This document shows, piece by piece, positions 1 to 7,697 of a DNA stretch of 19,570 nt. Source of the DNA: Chrysochromulina tobinii (taxonomy: Eukaryota; Haptophyta; Prymnesiales; Chrysochromulinaceae); assembly GCA_001275005.1 (NCBI GenBank), contig JWZX01002208.1, positions 1 to 19,570 on the forward strand, written 5' to 3'. Numbering within the stretch: the first letter of the stretch is position 1; every line of letters begins with the position of its first letter. Below the pieces are notes generated by a model, which did no database searches, was not told where the DNA came from, and worked only from the letters and a program-made list of their open reading frames with translations. The position numbers and the translations under genes are program-made.

Positions 1-242
1 TACCCCGACCGCCCCGACCGCCCCGTTTCGGCGAGTGTAACAAAAACAAATCACACAAAAAATCGAAAACGCCTATCATAAGTAATTCGACTGTAATTCG
101 TAACTTCCCCCATGCTGTCCTTTTGGAAAGTTGACGAAGGAATCCGCGGAGATTTGGGGAGAAAATCACACCCCCTAGCGCGCGCAAGTTCCGGGTCATG
201 TAAGGTGTGTGTAATCTGAGCGGGCAGTAACAGGGGTGGCTT

Positions 243-273
243 AGGCGCGGACAAGCTAAGGCGCGGACAAGCC
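243..273. repeat. Two-copy direct repeat (aggcgcggacaagc)
   Basis: Two adjacent near-identical 15-16 base units, each containing aggcgcggacaagc, lie about 300 bases upstream of the first ATG of the TIR-TPR gene. No function is evident. Confidence 0.6.
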
Positions 274-397
274 GGACGTGTGAGTCTTGGGTGTCCGAAT
301 TATACTCCGTGGGGTTCAAAGCGCAAGGGTGAGTTCGTCGTTCGTCGTGTCACAACGCGGGATCTACCAGCAAGCGCAAGGGAGCAAGCGCAACCGA

Positions 398-507
398 GTA
401 CATGTACAATTGTACTCCAGAAGCCAGCCGATTGTTTGCGTGCTTGTTATAGTCGAGAAATTCAAAACACCTAAGTACAGAGTACTTCATTTAACGACTG
501 GTTGTAC
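398..507. promoter_or_regulatory. Cluster of GTAC-centred palindromes
   Basis: Six GTAC tetramers occur in 110 bases (398, 404, 412, 475, 482 and 504). The first three form overlapping perfect palindromes: gtacatgtac at 398-407 and gtacaattgtac at 404-415. The next two form an inverted repeat, aagtac-aga-gtactt, at 473-487. The cluster lies 70-180 bases upstream of the ATG at 578, where a promoter would be expected. Binding by any factor is inference only. Confidence 0.35.
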
Positions 508-577
508 TTCGTTCACACGAGTCACTTTCACTTACTATGTAGAAGAAGGCTTGATAGGTTGCGGGCTTGCGGCATCG

Positions 578-3520
578 ATGCGCTTGCGCGGCTCGGGCTG
601 CGCTATCTCGACATCGACCCGGAGCACTCCGGCGCCGGCTGGCGACGAAGACTGCGGCACCGCCGATTCCCTCGCCGATGCGCTTTTCGATGCGATCGCG
701 GCGGCGCGCGTGCCCAAGGGCACGCTCGACTTGCCGGTGCGCTCCCACGCGCGCCGCTTGCCGAGCGGACAGCGCGGCATCACGCGCAAGATGCTGCGCG
801 CCATCCGGCGCTTCTACCGCGCGCGCGGCGCGCTCGGCATGTTGATGGGCGACGTGTGCAAGATGCAGGGCTTCGAGTGGAGCGTGTGCGCCCTCACACG
901 CTCGACGGGGCTCTCGCTCACCGAGTCGCTCGTGCTCACGGCCGAGGCGCGTGGCGAGGTTGTTGACGCGCTCATCGGCCTCGCGACCACCTTCTTCTCG
1001 TACTCGTGGGATGGAACGAAGCTGGGCGACATGCTCGACGCCATCGAGCGCAGGCTGGCCGAGCTCGAGGCCGCCGACGGCGTGATGCGCTACGTGTGGA
1101 TCGACATGTTTGCGGCCTCGCAGTCGCTGCTCTCTGGCGAGTTTGATGCCGACCGCTACCCCCGGGGCAGCGAGGAGCGCAAGGCGCGCAAGGAGGACAC
1201 GGACCACATCTTTGCCGATGCCATGGCGGCCATCCGCGAGATCCTCCTGTACTGCTCGCCGCTCACGGCCGAGTGGCCCGCGCCCGACCAGCCCTATTTT
1301 CTGCCCGACCGTGGCGCACCGCCCGCCGGCTGGATGCGCCGCGGACCGGGCGCGATGACGCGCGCGTGGTGCTTGTTCGAGCTCGTCGAGGCGCTCGCCA
1401 AGGGCGCCACGCTGCACGTGGTGCTCGCGCCCGCGGACGTGGATGGCTTCGAGGAGCTGCTGACTGACGACTTTGACGAGATTGCGGGCATCGTGGCGGG
1501 CATCGATGCGGCCGAAGCGCAGATCACCAAGATCGAGGACCGCAACTACATCCTGGCCGAGGTGGCGAAGCTCGAGGGCGGCATCAGCGCGGTGACGAAG
1601 ACGGTGTGCGCGTCGCTGCGTGAGTGGCTCGCAGCGGAGGGCCGCGCGGCGCTGATGCGCATGCCGCGAAAGAAGCGGGCGACGTCGGAGCTGCAGATGA
1701 ACCTGGGGTTGCTGCTGCAGGCCCAGGGCCAGCTCAAGGAGGCGGAGGTCTTGCTCCGCGAGGTGCTCAAGGCGCGCCGTGCGATGCTCGGCAATCGGCA
1801 CGAAGACACGCTCGTCGCCATCAATCACATGGCGTCGCTGCTGGACGACCAGGGCAAACCCGACGAGGCGGAGGTGTTGTACCGCGAGGGGCTCAAAGCA
1901 CGCCGTGCGACGCTCGGCGATCGGCACGAAGACACGCTCGACGCCATCAACAATCTGGGGTCGCTGCTGCACAGCCAGGGCAAACTCGAAGAGGCGGAGA
2001 TGTTGCTTCTCGAGGCGCTCGAGGCGAGCCGTGCGACGCTGGGCGATCGGGACCCAACCACTCTCTCCTGCATCTCCTATGTCGCGATGCTGCTGCAGGA
2101 CCAGGGCAAGTTCGAGGAGGCGGGGCTCATGTTCCGCAAGGCGCTCGAGGCGAGTCGTGCGACGCTCGGCAATCGGCACCCAGACACCCTCAGTTCCATC
2201 AACAATCTGGGGTCGCTGCTGCAGGACCAGGGCAAGTTCGAGGAGGCGGAGGTCTTGCTCCGCGAGGACGTCGACGCATGCCGTGAGACGCTCGGCGACC
2301 GGCACCCAGACACGCTCAGTGCCATCAACAATCTGGCGCTGCTGCTGGAGGACCAGGGCAAGTTCGAGGAGGCTGGGGTGTTGTACCGCGAGGACCTCGA
2401 GGCGAGCCGTGCGACGCTCGGCAATCGGCACCCAGAAACGCTCAAATCCATGGCCAACTTGGGTTCACTGCTGCGGAACCAGGGCAAGTACGAGGAGGCT
2501 GGAGTGTTGCTTCGCGAGGCGCTCGAGGCGAGCCGTGCGACGCTCGGCGATCGGCACCGAGAAACGCTCAGGGCCATCAGCAAGCTGGGGTCGTTGCTGC
2601 AGGACCAGGGCAAGTACGAGGAGGCGGGGGTGTTGTACCGCGAGGACCTCGAGGCGAGTCGTGCGACGCTCGGCGATCGGCACCGAGACACGCTCAGTTC
2701 CATCAACGCGCTGGGGTCGCTGCTGCAGGACCAGGGCAAGTACGAGGAGGCGGGGGTGTTGTACCGCGAGGACCTCGAGGCGAGCCGTGCGACGCTCGGC
2801 GATCGGCACCCAGACACGCTCATCTCCATAGGCAAGCTGGGGTCGCTGCTGCAGGATCAGGGCAAGTTCGAGGAGGCTGGGGTGTTGTACCGCGAGGCGC
2901 TCGAGGCGAGCCGTGCGACGCTCGGCAATCGGCACCGAGACACGCTCAGTGCCATCGGCGCGCTGGGGTCGCTGCTGCAGGACCAGGGCAAGCTGAAGGA
3001 GGCGGAGGTCTTGCTCCGCGAGGAACTCGACGCAAGCCGTGCGACGCTCGGCGATCGGCACCGGGGCACGCTCAGCTCCATTGCCGACCTGGGACGGCTG
3101 CTTCAAGACCAGGGCCGGCTCGGCGAGGCCGAGACGTTGCTTCTCGAAGCACTCGACGGCTGCGTCGCAACGTTCGCGGAGGGCCATCATGCACGGCTGC
3201 GCTCACAAGCCCTGCTCGCTGACGTGCGCCGCGCACAAGGCCGCATCGGGAGCGCCCGCGCGCTCGTGGATGCACGCGTGCTCAGCACGGCGCGTGAGGC
3301 GCTGGGCCCTACAGGGGAAACGACGCTGATTCTCGAGGCCGTCCACGCACGGCTCGAGTGCGCGGCAGGCGGAGGGCTCGATCCGCTGAAATCGGCTCTC
3401 GAGCGCATGAGGACTGCCCTAGGGCCGCAGCACTCTGAGACGCGCCGCTGCGCGGTAGCACTCTCAGAGGAGGAAGACGCCGCTAGGCGCTCGCCCGTGC
3501 GCTCGTGGTTGCACGGGTGA
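578..3520 (+). CDS. TIR-like domain protein with kinesin-light-chain-type TPR array
   Basis: The protein has 980 residues from the first ATG in frame; the frame is open back to 287 without an ATG. Residues 1-135 are helical and not recognised. Residues about 136-280 look TIR-like: strand FFSYSW (139-144), then an amphipathic helix, YVWIDMFAAS (172-181), and TRAWCLFELVEAL, where W264-C265-L266-F267-E268-L269 matches the plant TIR motif that carries the catalytic glutamate. Residues 376-879 are twelve TPRs of exactly 42 residues (LGSLLQDQGK..EEA..L.R..LEASRATLGDRHPDTL), the TPR_12 kinesin-light-chain/nephrocystin-3 type, followed by a degenerate thirteenth. There is no NTPase domain between TIR and TPR, unlike STAND/NLR proteins. 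A role in ligand sensing or scaffolding with a TIR effector is inferred. The C terminus may be altered by a frameshift (see 3490-3578). Confidence 0.85.
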   Translation: MRLRGSGCAISTSTRSTPAPAGDEDCGTADSLADALFDAIAAARVPKGTLDLPVRSHARRLPSGQRGITRKMLRAIRRFYRARGALGMLMGDVCKMQGFEWSVCALTRSTGLSLTESLVLTAEARGEVVDALIGLATTFFSYSWDGTKLGDMLDAIERRLAELEAADGVMRYVWIDMFAASQSLLSGEFDADRYPRGSEERKARKEDTDHIFADAMAAIREILLYCSPLTAEWPAPDQPYFLPDRGAPPAGWMRRGPGAMTRAWCLFELVEALAKGATLHVVLAPADVDGFEELLTDDFDEIAGIVAGIDAAEAQITKIEDRNYILAEVAKLEGGISAVTKTVCASLREWLAAEGRAALMRMPRKKRATSELQMNLGLLLQAQGQLKEAEVLLREVLKARRAMLGNRHEDTLVAINHMASLLDDQGKPDEAEVLYREGLKARRATLGDRHEDTLDAINNLGSLLHSQGKLEEAEMLLLEALEASRATLGDRDPTTLSCISYVAMLLQDQGKFEEAGLMFRKALEASRATLGNRHPDTLSSINNLGSLLQDQGKFEEAEVLLREDVDACRETLGDRHPDTLSAINNLALLLEDQGKFEEAGVLYREDLEASRATLGNRHPETLKSMANLGSLLRNQGKYEEAGVLLREALEASRATLGDRHRETLRAISKLGSLLQDQGKYEEAGVLYREDLEASRATLGDRHRDTLSSINALGSLLQDQGKYEEAGVLYREDLEASRATLGDRHPDTLISIGKLGSLLQDQGKFEEAGVLYREALEASRATLGNRHRDTLSAIGALGSLLQDQGKLKEAEVLLREELDASRATLGDRHRGTLSSIADLGRLLQDQGRLGEAETLLLEALDGCVATFAEGHHARLRSQALLADVRRAQGRIGSARALVDARVLSTAREALGPTGETTLILEAVHARLECAAGGGLDPLKSALERMRTALGPQHSETRRCAVALSEEEDAARRSPVRSWLHG
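1703..3214 (+). repeat. Twelve tandem 126-bp repeats encoding TPRs
   Basis: Units begin at 1703, 1829, 1955, 2081, 2207, 2333, 2459, 2585, 2711, 2837, 2963 and 3089, in unbroken 126-base register, each coding one 42-residue TPR. Units 8 and 9 differ at about 10 of 126 positions by eye, most of them in the last 25 bases, which indicates recent duplication or gene conversion. The conserved codon pattern also keeps several other frames open on both strands. Confidence 0.95.
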
Positions 3521-3578
3521 TCAGCACGGCGCGAGAGGCGATGGGCCCTACGGTGATGATGCTGATGCTCGAGACCGT
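3490..3578 (+). pseudogene. Frameshifted partial copy of the TIR-TPR gene 3' end
   Basis: Bases 3490-3578 match 3251-3342, upstream in the same gene, at roughly 80% identity by eye, with one 3-base deletion after the shared gggccctac. The offset is 239 bases, not a multiple of three. The copy therefore reads as a TPR-like segment (ARALVVARVISTAREAMGPT) in a different frame from the gene, and the gene's stop codon (3518-3520) lies inside it. In the copy's own frame a TAG lies just upstream at 3484. This fits a tandem repeat whose frame has decayed, or a further exon reached by splicing. Confidence 0.6.
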
Positions 3579-3807
3579 AATGAAGATGCGCACTGTGTGT
3601 TCGACCTGTTCGTGTGGCATGTTGCTCGTTGGCAACGTTAGAGTTGAATGGACACGACAAAACTCAGACGCACGACAGCATCAGCCCACAATCACGCCCC
3701 CGGCGACAATGCCATCCGCATGCGTCTCCTCGCTCCCCACCTGGCTCGCTAACCTTCCTTCCTCCCGCACGCAGGGGTGCTTGCATTTCGCATATTTGGA
3801 CACCTGT
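3521..3807. other. Convergent intergenic region
   Basis: This lies between the stops of the TIR-TPR gene (+) and the armadillo-like gene (-). Its first ~60 bases belong to the frameshifted repeat copy described at 3490-3578. The rest shows no recognisable feature and should contain the 3' ends of both transcripts. Confidence 0.5.
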
Positions 3808-5244
3808 CTATCGTCGACACCGCTGTAGCTCGCACTTTGACGTAGCCTGCTGCAGCTCGTACTCGGCGCGGGCGCTGCGCGCCTGCACGGCCCGCGCCTT
3901 CAAGGCCAGCGGCGTCGACAGGTCGCGCATAGCTATGCGCAGGTCAGGCAGCAGGCCATAGGCTTCTGGCAGCGGCAAGCCCGGGTGCCAGGATCCTCCC
4001 CCCAGAACATGTAAGACGTGTAGGGAGGACATCCGGGACGCACCATCTCCGCGGGCTCCTAGGCGGCGTGAGCGAGGAGTCGTTAATGTGAACGCGGGAT
4101 GTTGCCGGGGAGCAGGCGGCGGCGGCATCGCAGGTGCCCAGTCGGAACCCCACGCGGCAGTGTCATACGCCATCGACGGGGGGCGGGGCGGCAACACGAG
4201 CCGCGCCCGGGGCGAGACGGTGATGGGATCAATGATGGACTCCCCGCGAGCACTCGAGCGAGATTGACTCTCCCCGCGAGCACTCGAGCGAGATTGACTC
4301 AGACTCCCGGCGGTCGCGACGCCGCCAACGCGGCGGGGCTCATCCCCGACTTGAGAAGCTTGACGCCCGACGTACCGCCGCCGGCTGCCGCGATGGCTGC
4401 TGCAATGGCTGCCGCTCAGCTCTTGCCTGATCTCATTCAGCTCCGGCAGGGTGCAATCGCGATCTTGAACGGTCTGCGCGCGCGATTGCAGGAAGGACAG
4501 CTCCGACGCCGTGTCTGCCGCCACGTGCATGATCATCACGAGCTGTTGCACGGTGTGCTCTGCCTGGGCCGCTAACGCTTCGGCCGCGGCGGCAGCGGCC
4601 GCCGCCGCCTCCGCCGCAGCGGCGGCGGCCGCCTTGCGTTGCGCGATGAGCTCTTGTGCTGCGTGCTCCGTCGTTGCCTTGACATACGCCGCAAGAGACT
4701 GTTTGGAAAAAGATGAGACCAAGCTGCCATACGCGGCCTCGCAAAGCTCCACCATACGCGCCACCGCCGCGCTGTCGACAGAATCGACGCACGACGCGTC
4801 GAGGAGGTTGGCCATGATTGCGAGGGTGAACAGCACAAGCTGCAGGTTTTCGTGCCACAGCAGCGGCTTGATGATGAGAAGGGCGTTCAAGCTCTTCAGC
4901 AGACGATGCGTCCGAGCCGCTTTCATATCCACAGTGCTTGAGACTATGTTACTCAGCAAGAGGAGAGCGGACTCGACCAACGTCTTGTCATCGGTGTGGG
5001 CTGAAATGCTCACCACCGTAATGAGCGCCTCAATGCCTCCAAGGCATCGAAGGTCTTCGCAGATCTGTGCGATGCCCAAGTTGCCAGCGTCCGCTTCGTC
5101 GATCATAGTGTTGAGGTCGTTGATCGCACGAAGCTGCCCCTGTGGTGATGCGGGATTGCAGATGCTGGCGGCGAATGTGCTGTAGCTCATCAAGTCGGGT
5201 GGGCCCCGCCTGCCTCTAGGTGTGCGCTCTTGTGCTGCTGGCAT
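3808..5244 (-). CDS. Armadillo-like helical protein with Ala-rich coil
   Basis: The predicted protein has 478 residues from the ATG at 5244; Met19 (5190, MSYSTFAAS) is an equally credible start. Residues about 20-190 are paired amphipathic helices of armadillo/HEAT style (LGGIEALITVVS, ESALLLLSNIVS, ENLQLVLFTLAIMANLLD). Residues about 205-240 form an alanine-rich segment likely to be one helix or coiled coil. Residues about 285-420 are Ser/Arg/Pro-rich and disordered and contain a perfectly duplicated decapeptide, QSRSSARGES. The C-terminal ~45 residues are charged and helical. No catalytic motif is visible and no specific family is recognised; a protein-binding scaffold is a guess. It is divergent from citrate synthase. 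No introns were identified, but the disordered part could hide one. Confidence 0.65.
   Translation of the reverse strand: MPAAQERTPRGRRGPPDLMSYSTFAASICNPASPQGQLRAINDLNTMIDEADAGNLGIAQICEDLRCLGGIEALITVVSISAHTDDKTLVESALLLLSNIVSSTVDMKAARTHRLLKSLNALLIIKPLLWHENLQLVLFTLAIMANLLDASCVDSVDSAAVARMVELCEAAYGSLVSSFSKQSLAAYVKATTEHAAQELIAQRKAAAAAAAEAAAAAAAAAEALAAQAEHTVQQLVMIMHVAADTASELSFLQSRAQTVQDRDCTLPELNEIRQELSGSHCSSHRGSRRRYVGRQASQVGDEPRRVGGVATAGSLSQSRSSARGESQSRSSARGESIIDPITVSPRARLVLPPRPPSMAYDTAAWGSDWAPAMPPPPAPRQHPAFTLTTPRSRRLGARGDGASRMSSLHVLHVLGGGSWHPGLPLPEAYGLLPDLRIAMRDLSTPLALKARAVQARSARAEYELQQATSKCELQRCRR
4241..4300. repeat. Perfect 30-bp tandem duplication
   Basis: Bases 4241-4270 and 4271-4300 are identical. 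The unit is a multiple of three and lies inside the armadillo-like minus-strand gene, where it produces the repeated peptide QSRSSARGES. Perfect identity implies a recent duplication. Confidence 0.95.
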
Positions 5245-5617
5245 CGCGCGAATGATGCCGCGAACGCATCAAATCATGGAACGGATCCGTGAGCATTGGA
5301 AAACATGCAAATCGCGTCAATTCAATATTATATGTCTTGTACAAAAGAATTCTACGAATCAACAGCATCTGTCCGTTGCACGGCCCGGCGCGGGGCAAGA
5401 GGGGCGCGGGGGCGCGGCCGAGCGCGCGCAGCGCAGCGCAGCGCGAGCGCTTCAAGATTCTTAGGGGGCGCCGACCAGCTTGTTCCAGGCGCACTTTGAC
5501 TGCGATGTGTGCATGCTCACAGCGTCGCCCTCTTCCAGCTGGCGCCAGTACCCCTCCGAGTATGTTTTGAATCTGCATTTTTGCGGATTCCTACCTGGTT
5601 CATCAAGCAAGTCCTCT
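5245..5617. promoter_or_regulatory. Divergent promoter region (armadillo-like gene / citrate synthase)
   Basis: These 373 bases separate two divergently transcribed genes and should hold both promoters and 5' untranslated regions. An AT-rich block (about 5312-5360, with aatattatat at 5325-5334) stands out and could serve as a core element. It is followed by a GC-rich stretch (about 5385-5455) rich in gcgcag/gcgcgc. The citrate synthase frame is open from 5480, with an in-frame ATG at 5513, but the sequence before 5618 does not resemble a targeting peptide. Confidence 0.45.
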
Positions 5618-7126
5618 ATGGTGAGTGAGACGTCGGCACTCGTGGGCCACGCCCTCGCGGCGCGGGCGGCCGGCGCGCGCGCGCGCGCGTCCCGCCTCTT
5701 AACATCGTCCGTGTGTCCGTGTTTTGCTGGCGCTTCGCAGCTTTCCCTCCGCCGTGCCTCGCGCCTCGTGCGCCCGGCGCAGCAGCATGTGCGCTGCGCG
5801 TCCATCCTCAAGAAGCGCCTGGTTGAGCTGATGCCGGGCAAGCAGGAGGCGCTCACGAAGATGAAGAAGGAGCACGGCGCCAAGATCGTCGACAAGGTGA
5901 CCATTGATCAGCTCATCGGTGGCGCCCGCAGCATCAAGTCGATGCTCTGGGAGACCTCGCTCCTCGACCCGCTCGAGGGCATCCGCTTCCGAGGATACAC
6001 GATCCCGGAGCTGCAGGAGAAGCTTCCCGGCTACAAGACCGGCGGCGAGCCCACGCCGGAGGCGCTGCTCTGGCTCCTGCTGACGGGCGAGGTGCCCACC
6101 AAGGAGCAGTGCGACGCGCTCACCGCCGACCTCCACGCGCGCGCCAAGCTGCCCGCGCACGTCGAGCCGATGATCCGCGCCTTCCCCAAGGGCATGCACC
6201 CGATGACGCAGCTCTCGTCGGCAATCCTGGCGCTGCAGACGGAGAGCGTGTTCGCGAGCGAGTACGCCAAGGGCACCAGCAAGAAAAAGTACTGGGAGCA
6301 CACGTATGAGGACATGCTCAACCTGATCGCCCGCCTGCCGGAGGTATGCGCCATCATCTACCGCGTCTCGTACTTCGACGGCGTGGTGCCCAAGTATGAC
6401 TCGAAGCTGGACTACTCGGGCAACTTTTGCCAGATGCTCGGCTTCAATGACGAGGCCTTCCACGAGCTGATGCGCCTCTACATCGTCATCCACTCGGACC
6501 ACGAGGGCGGCAACGCCTCGGCGCACACGTGCCACCTCGTTGGCTCGACGCTCTCGGACCCTTACCTGTCGCTCTCGGCCTCGATGAACGCGCTCGCAGG
6601 GCCGCTGCACGGGCTGGCCAACCAGGAGGTGCTCGGCTGGCTCCTAGGGCTGCAGCAGACCCTCAAGGAGCAGGGTAAGGAGGTGACTCCCGAAACGATC
6701 ACTGACTTCGCGTGGGAGACCCTCAAGGCTGGCAAGGTGATCCCCGGCTACGGGCACGCCGTGCTGCGCAAGACCGACCCGCGCTACATGTGCCAGCGCG
6801 CCTTTGCGCTCAAGCACCTGCCCAACGACCCGCTCTTCAAGCTCGTCAACACTGTGTACGAGGTGATGCCCACTGTTCTCACCGAGCACGGCAAGACCAA
6901 GAACCCGTACCCGAACGTGGACTCCCACTCTGGCGTGCTGCTCAAGTACTACGGCCTGACCCAGTATGACTACTACACGGTCCTCTTTGGCGTCGGCCGC
7001 GCCTTCGGCGTGCTCGCGCAACTCTTCTGGGACCGTGCGCTCGGGCTGCCGCTCGAGCGCCCCAAGTCAGTGACCTCCGAGTGGCTTGAGGACTTCATCA
7101 AGAAGAACCCCGAGGGCCTCAAGTAG
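5618..7126 (+). CDS. CS: Citrate synthase, mitochondrial
   Basis: The enzyme condenses oxaloacetate and acetyl-CoA to citrate, the first step of the TCA cycle. The proposed structure is exon 5618-5620 (the ATG), intron 5621-5740, exon 5741-7126, giving 462 residues, about the size of animal citrate synthase precursors. Family active-site residues are present in this numbering: H255 in SDHEGGN, H291 in [11 protein letters not shown]340 in [13 protein letters not shown] with R349, D395 in [11 protein letters not shown], and R421 in LFGVGRAFG; these correspond to pig H238, H274, H320, R329, D375 and R401. The spliced N terminus, [18 protein letters not shown], is Arg-rich, Ser/Leu-containing and free of acidic residues, a typical mitochondrial presequence. 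Without splicing the frame also stays open, adding 40 residues. The sequence is of the eukaryotic mitochondrial type, not the glyoxysomal or bacterial type. Confidence 0.97.
   Translation: MVSETSALVGHALAARAAGARARASRLLTSSVCPCFAGASQLSLRRASRLVRPAQQHVRCASILKKRLVELMPGKQEALTKMKKEHGAKIVDKVTIDQLIGGARSIKSMLWETSLLDPLEGIRFRGYTIPELQEKLPGYKTGGEPTPEALLWLLLTGEVPTKEQCDALTADLHARAKLPAHVEPMIRAFPKGMHPMTQLSSAILALQTESVFASEYAKGTSKKKYWEHTYEDMLNLIARLPEVCAIIYRVSYFDGVVPKYDSKLDYSGNFCQMLGFNDEAFHELMRLYIVIHSDHEGGNASAHTCHLVGSTLSDPYLSLSASMNALAGPLHGLANQEVLGWLLGLQQTLKEQGKEVTPETITDFAWETLKAGKVIPGYGHAVLRKTDPRYMCQRAFALKHLPNDPLFKLVNTVYEVMPTVLTEHGKTKNPYPNVDSHSGVLLKYYGLTQYDYYTVLFGVGRAFGVLAQLFWDRALGLPLERPKSVTSEWLEDFIKKNPEGLK
5621..5740 (+). 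other. Probable intron immediately after the citrate synthase ATG
   Basis: The donor gtgagtga directly follows ATG. A branch-like cttaac at 5698-5703 is followed by a T-rich stretch and the acceptor cttcgcag ending at 5740. The length is 120 bases, divisible by three and without an in-frame stop, so simple ORF calling reads through it. Removing it joins ATG to CTTTCCCTCCGC and yields a clean mitochondrial presequence. The intron also holds an alternating GC run (about 5673-5689), a Z-DNA-prone type of sequence. Confidence 0.75.
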
Positions 7127-7697
7127 AGCGGAGGCAACCACCGAGGCGGAGGCGGCGAGGATGGCGCCGAGGCGGCGGCGCGCGCGCGCACCGGCCAGGG
7201 GTGACGACGAGAGGGGGCTCCCCCGCAAAGATCCGCAGAGAGATCGGCGGGGCTGTGCGAGCAAGCTCCAAACATTCTACATTGTCGAGTATGCCAATGC
7301 CGTAAAAGGGAGTTTGGGGAGGCGCTGGAGGGTATTGTCCATTCGAAAGATTATTTTGTCCAGTTTTCTTGTTTGCATATTAGTCATTACGCCCTCCACA
7401 CTCAGTCGGCCAGTGCGCAGTGGGAGTCGGGCGAGTGGCTAGTATCCCTGACCCTGTGGTGAGGCGTGGTGTCAGTGGTTGCCTCGCCCCCTGCCACCTT
7501 CTGACGATTCGGCCTGTGTATAGCAGGTTGCTTCGGCCACACCTCCGTCCTAATAGAGGCCCTTGTGCTGTAGGGACGGTGCGTGTGTGTTTCATAGCAC
7601 GGGGTAATCGACTTGTTAGCACGGGCGGTCGAGCTCTCAAATTCGTTTTTCCAAAGTTCGCACGACTGGATCGCACGCTTTTTGGGCGAGGACCTCG
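7127..7697. other. Intergenic region between citrate synthase and SPK-armadillo gene
   Basis: The first ~90 bases continue purine/GC-rich after the citrate synthase stop and are likely 3' untranslated. A less GC-rich block (about 7270-7400, including attattttgtccagttttc) follows and could include the end of one transcript and the promoter of the next gene. No RNA gene, repeat or well-supported small ORF is seen. Confidence 0.45.

Larger units (their letters stand above)
1..577. other. Intergenic region upstream of the TIR-TPR gene
   Basis: No gene is supported here. Base composition is clearly less GC-rich than the coding sequence that begins near 570. The left edge holds a 9-base tandem repeat (accgccccg, about 3-27), and 243-273 holds two direct copies of aggcgcggacaagc. 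The frame of the following gene is open back to 287 but contains no ATG before 578, so this stretch is best read as promoter and 5' untranslated region. An upstream exon joined by splicing cannot be excluded. Confidence 0.6.

Noticed and set aside
287-577. Upstream extension of the TIR-TPR protein
   Set aside because: The frame is open but has no ATG before 578, and its base composition is that of intergenic DNA.
491-2431. 646-codon minus-strand open frame opposite the TIR-TPR gene
   Set aside because: It is a shadow: the 126-base repeats lack stops in several frames. The plus frame has conserved TIR and TPR motifs, while this one gives only periodic Arg/Leu-rich sequence.
2077-3190. Further minus-strand open frames across the TPR repeats
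   Set aside because: These have the same cause as the larger shadow: repetitive coding DNA with high GC. They show no independent domain signal.
1703-3214. Regularly spaced 126-base repeats considered as a CRISPR or satellite array
   Set aside because: The units have no unique spacers, and each codes a canonical 42-residue TPR in one frame.
4511-5185. 224-codon plus-strand frame opposite the armadillo-like gene
   Set aside because: It is Ala/Ser-rich antisense sequence without domain pattern. The minus frame gives well-formed amphipathic helices.
5480-5617. N-terminal extension of citrate synthase from TTG 5480 or ATG 5513
   Set aside because: The extension ([16 protein letters not shown]...) does not resemble a targeting peptide, and the spliced start at 5618 gives the expected presequence and length.
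5699-6610. 303-codon minus-strand frame opposite citrate synthase
   Set aside because: The plus strand encodes an intact enzyme with all active-site residues, and the antisense frame is Arg/Val-rich noise.
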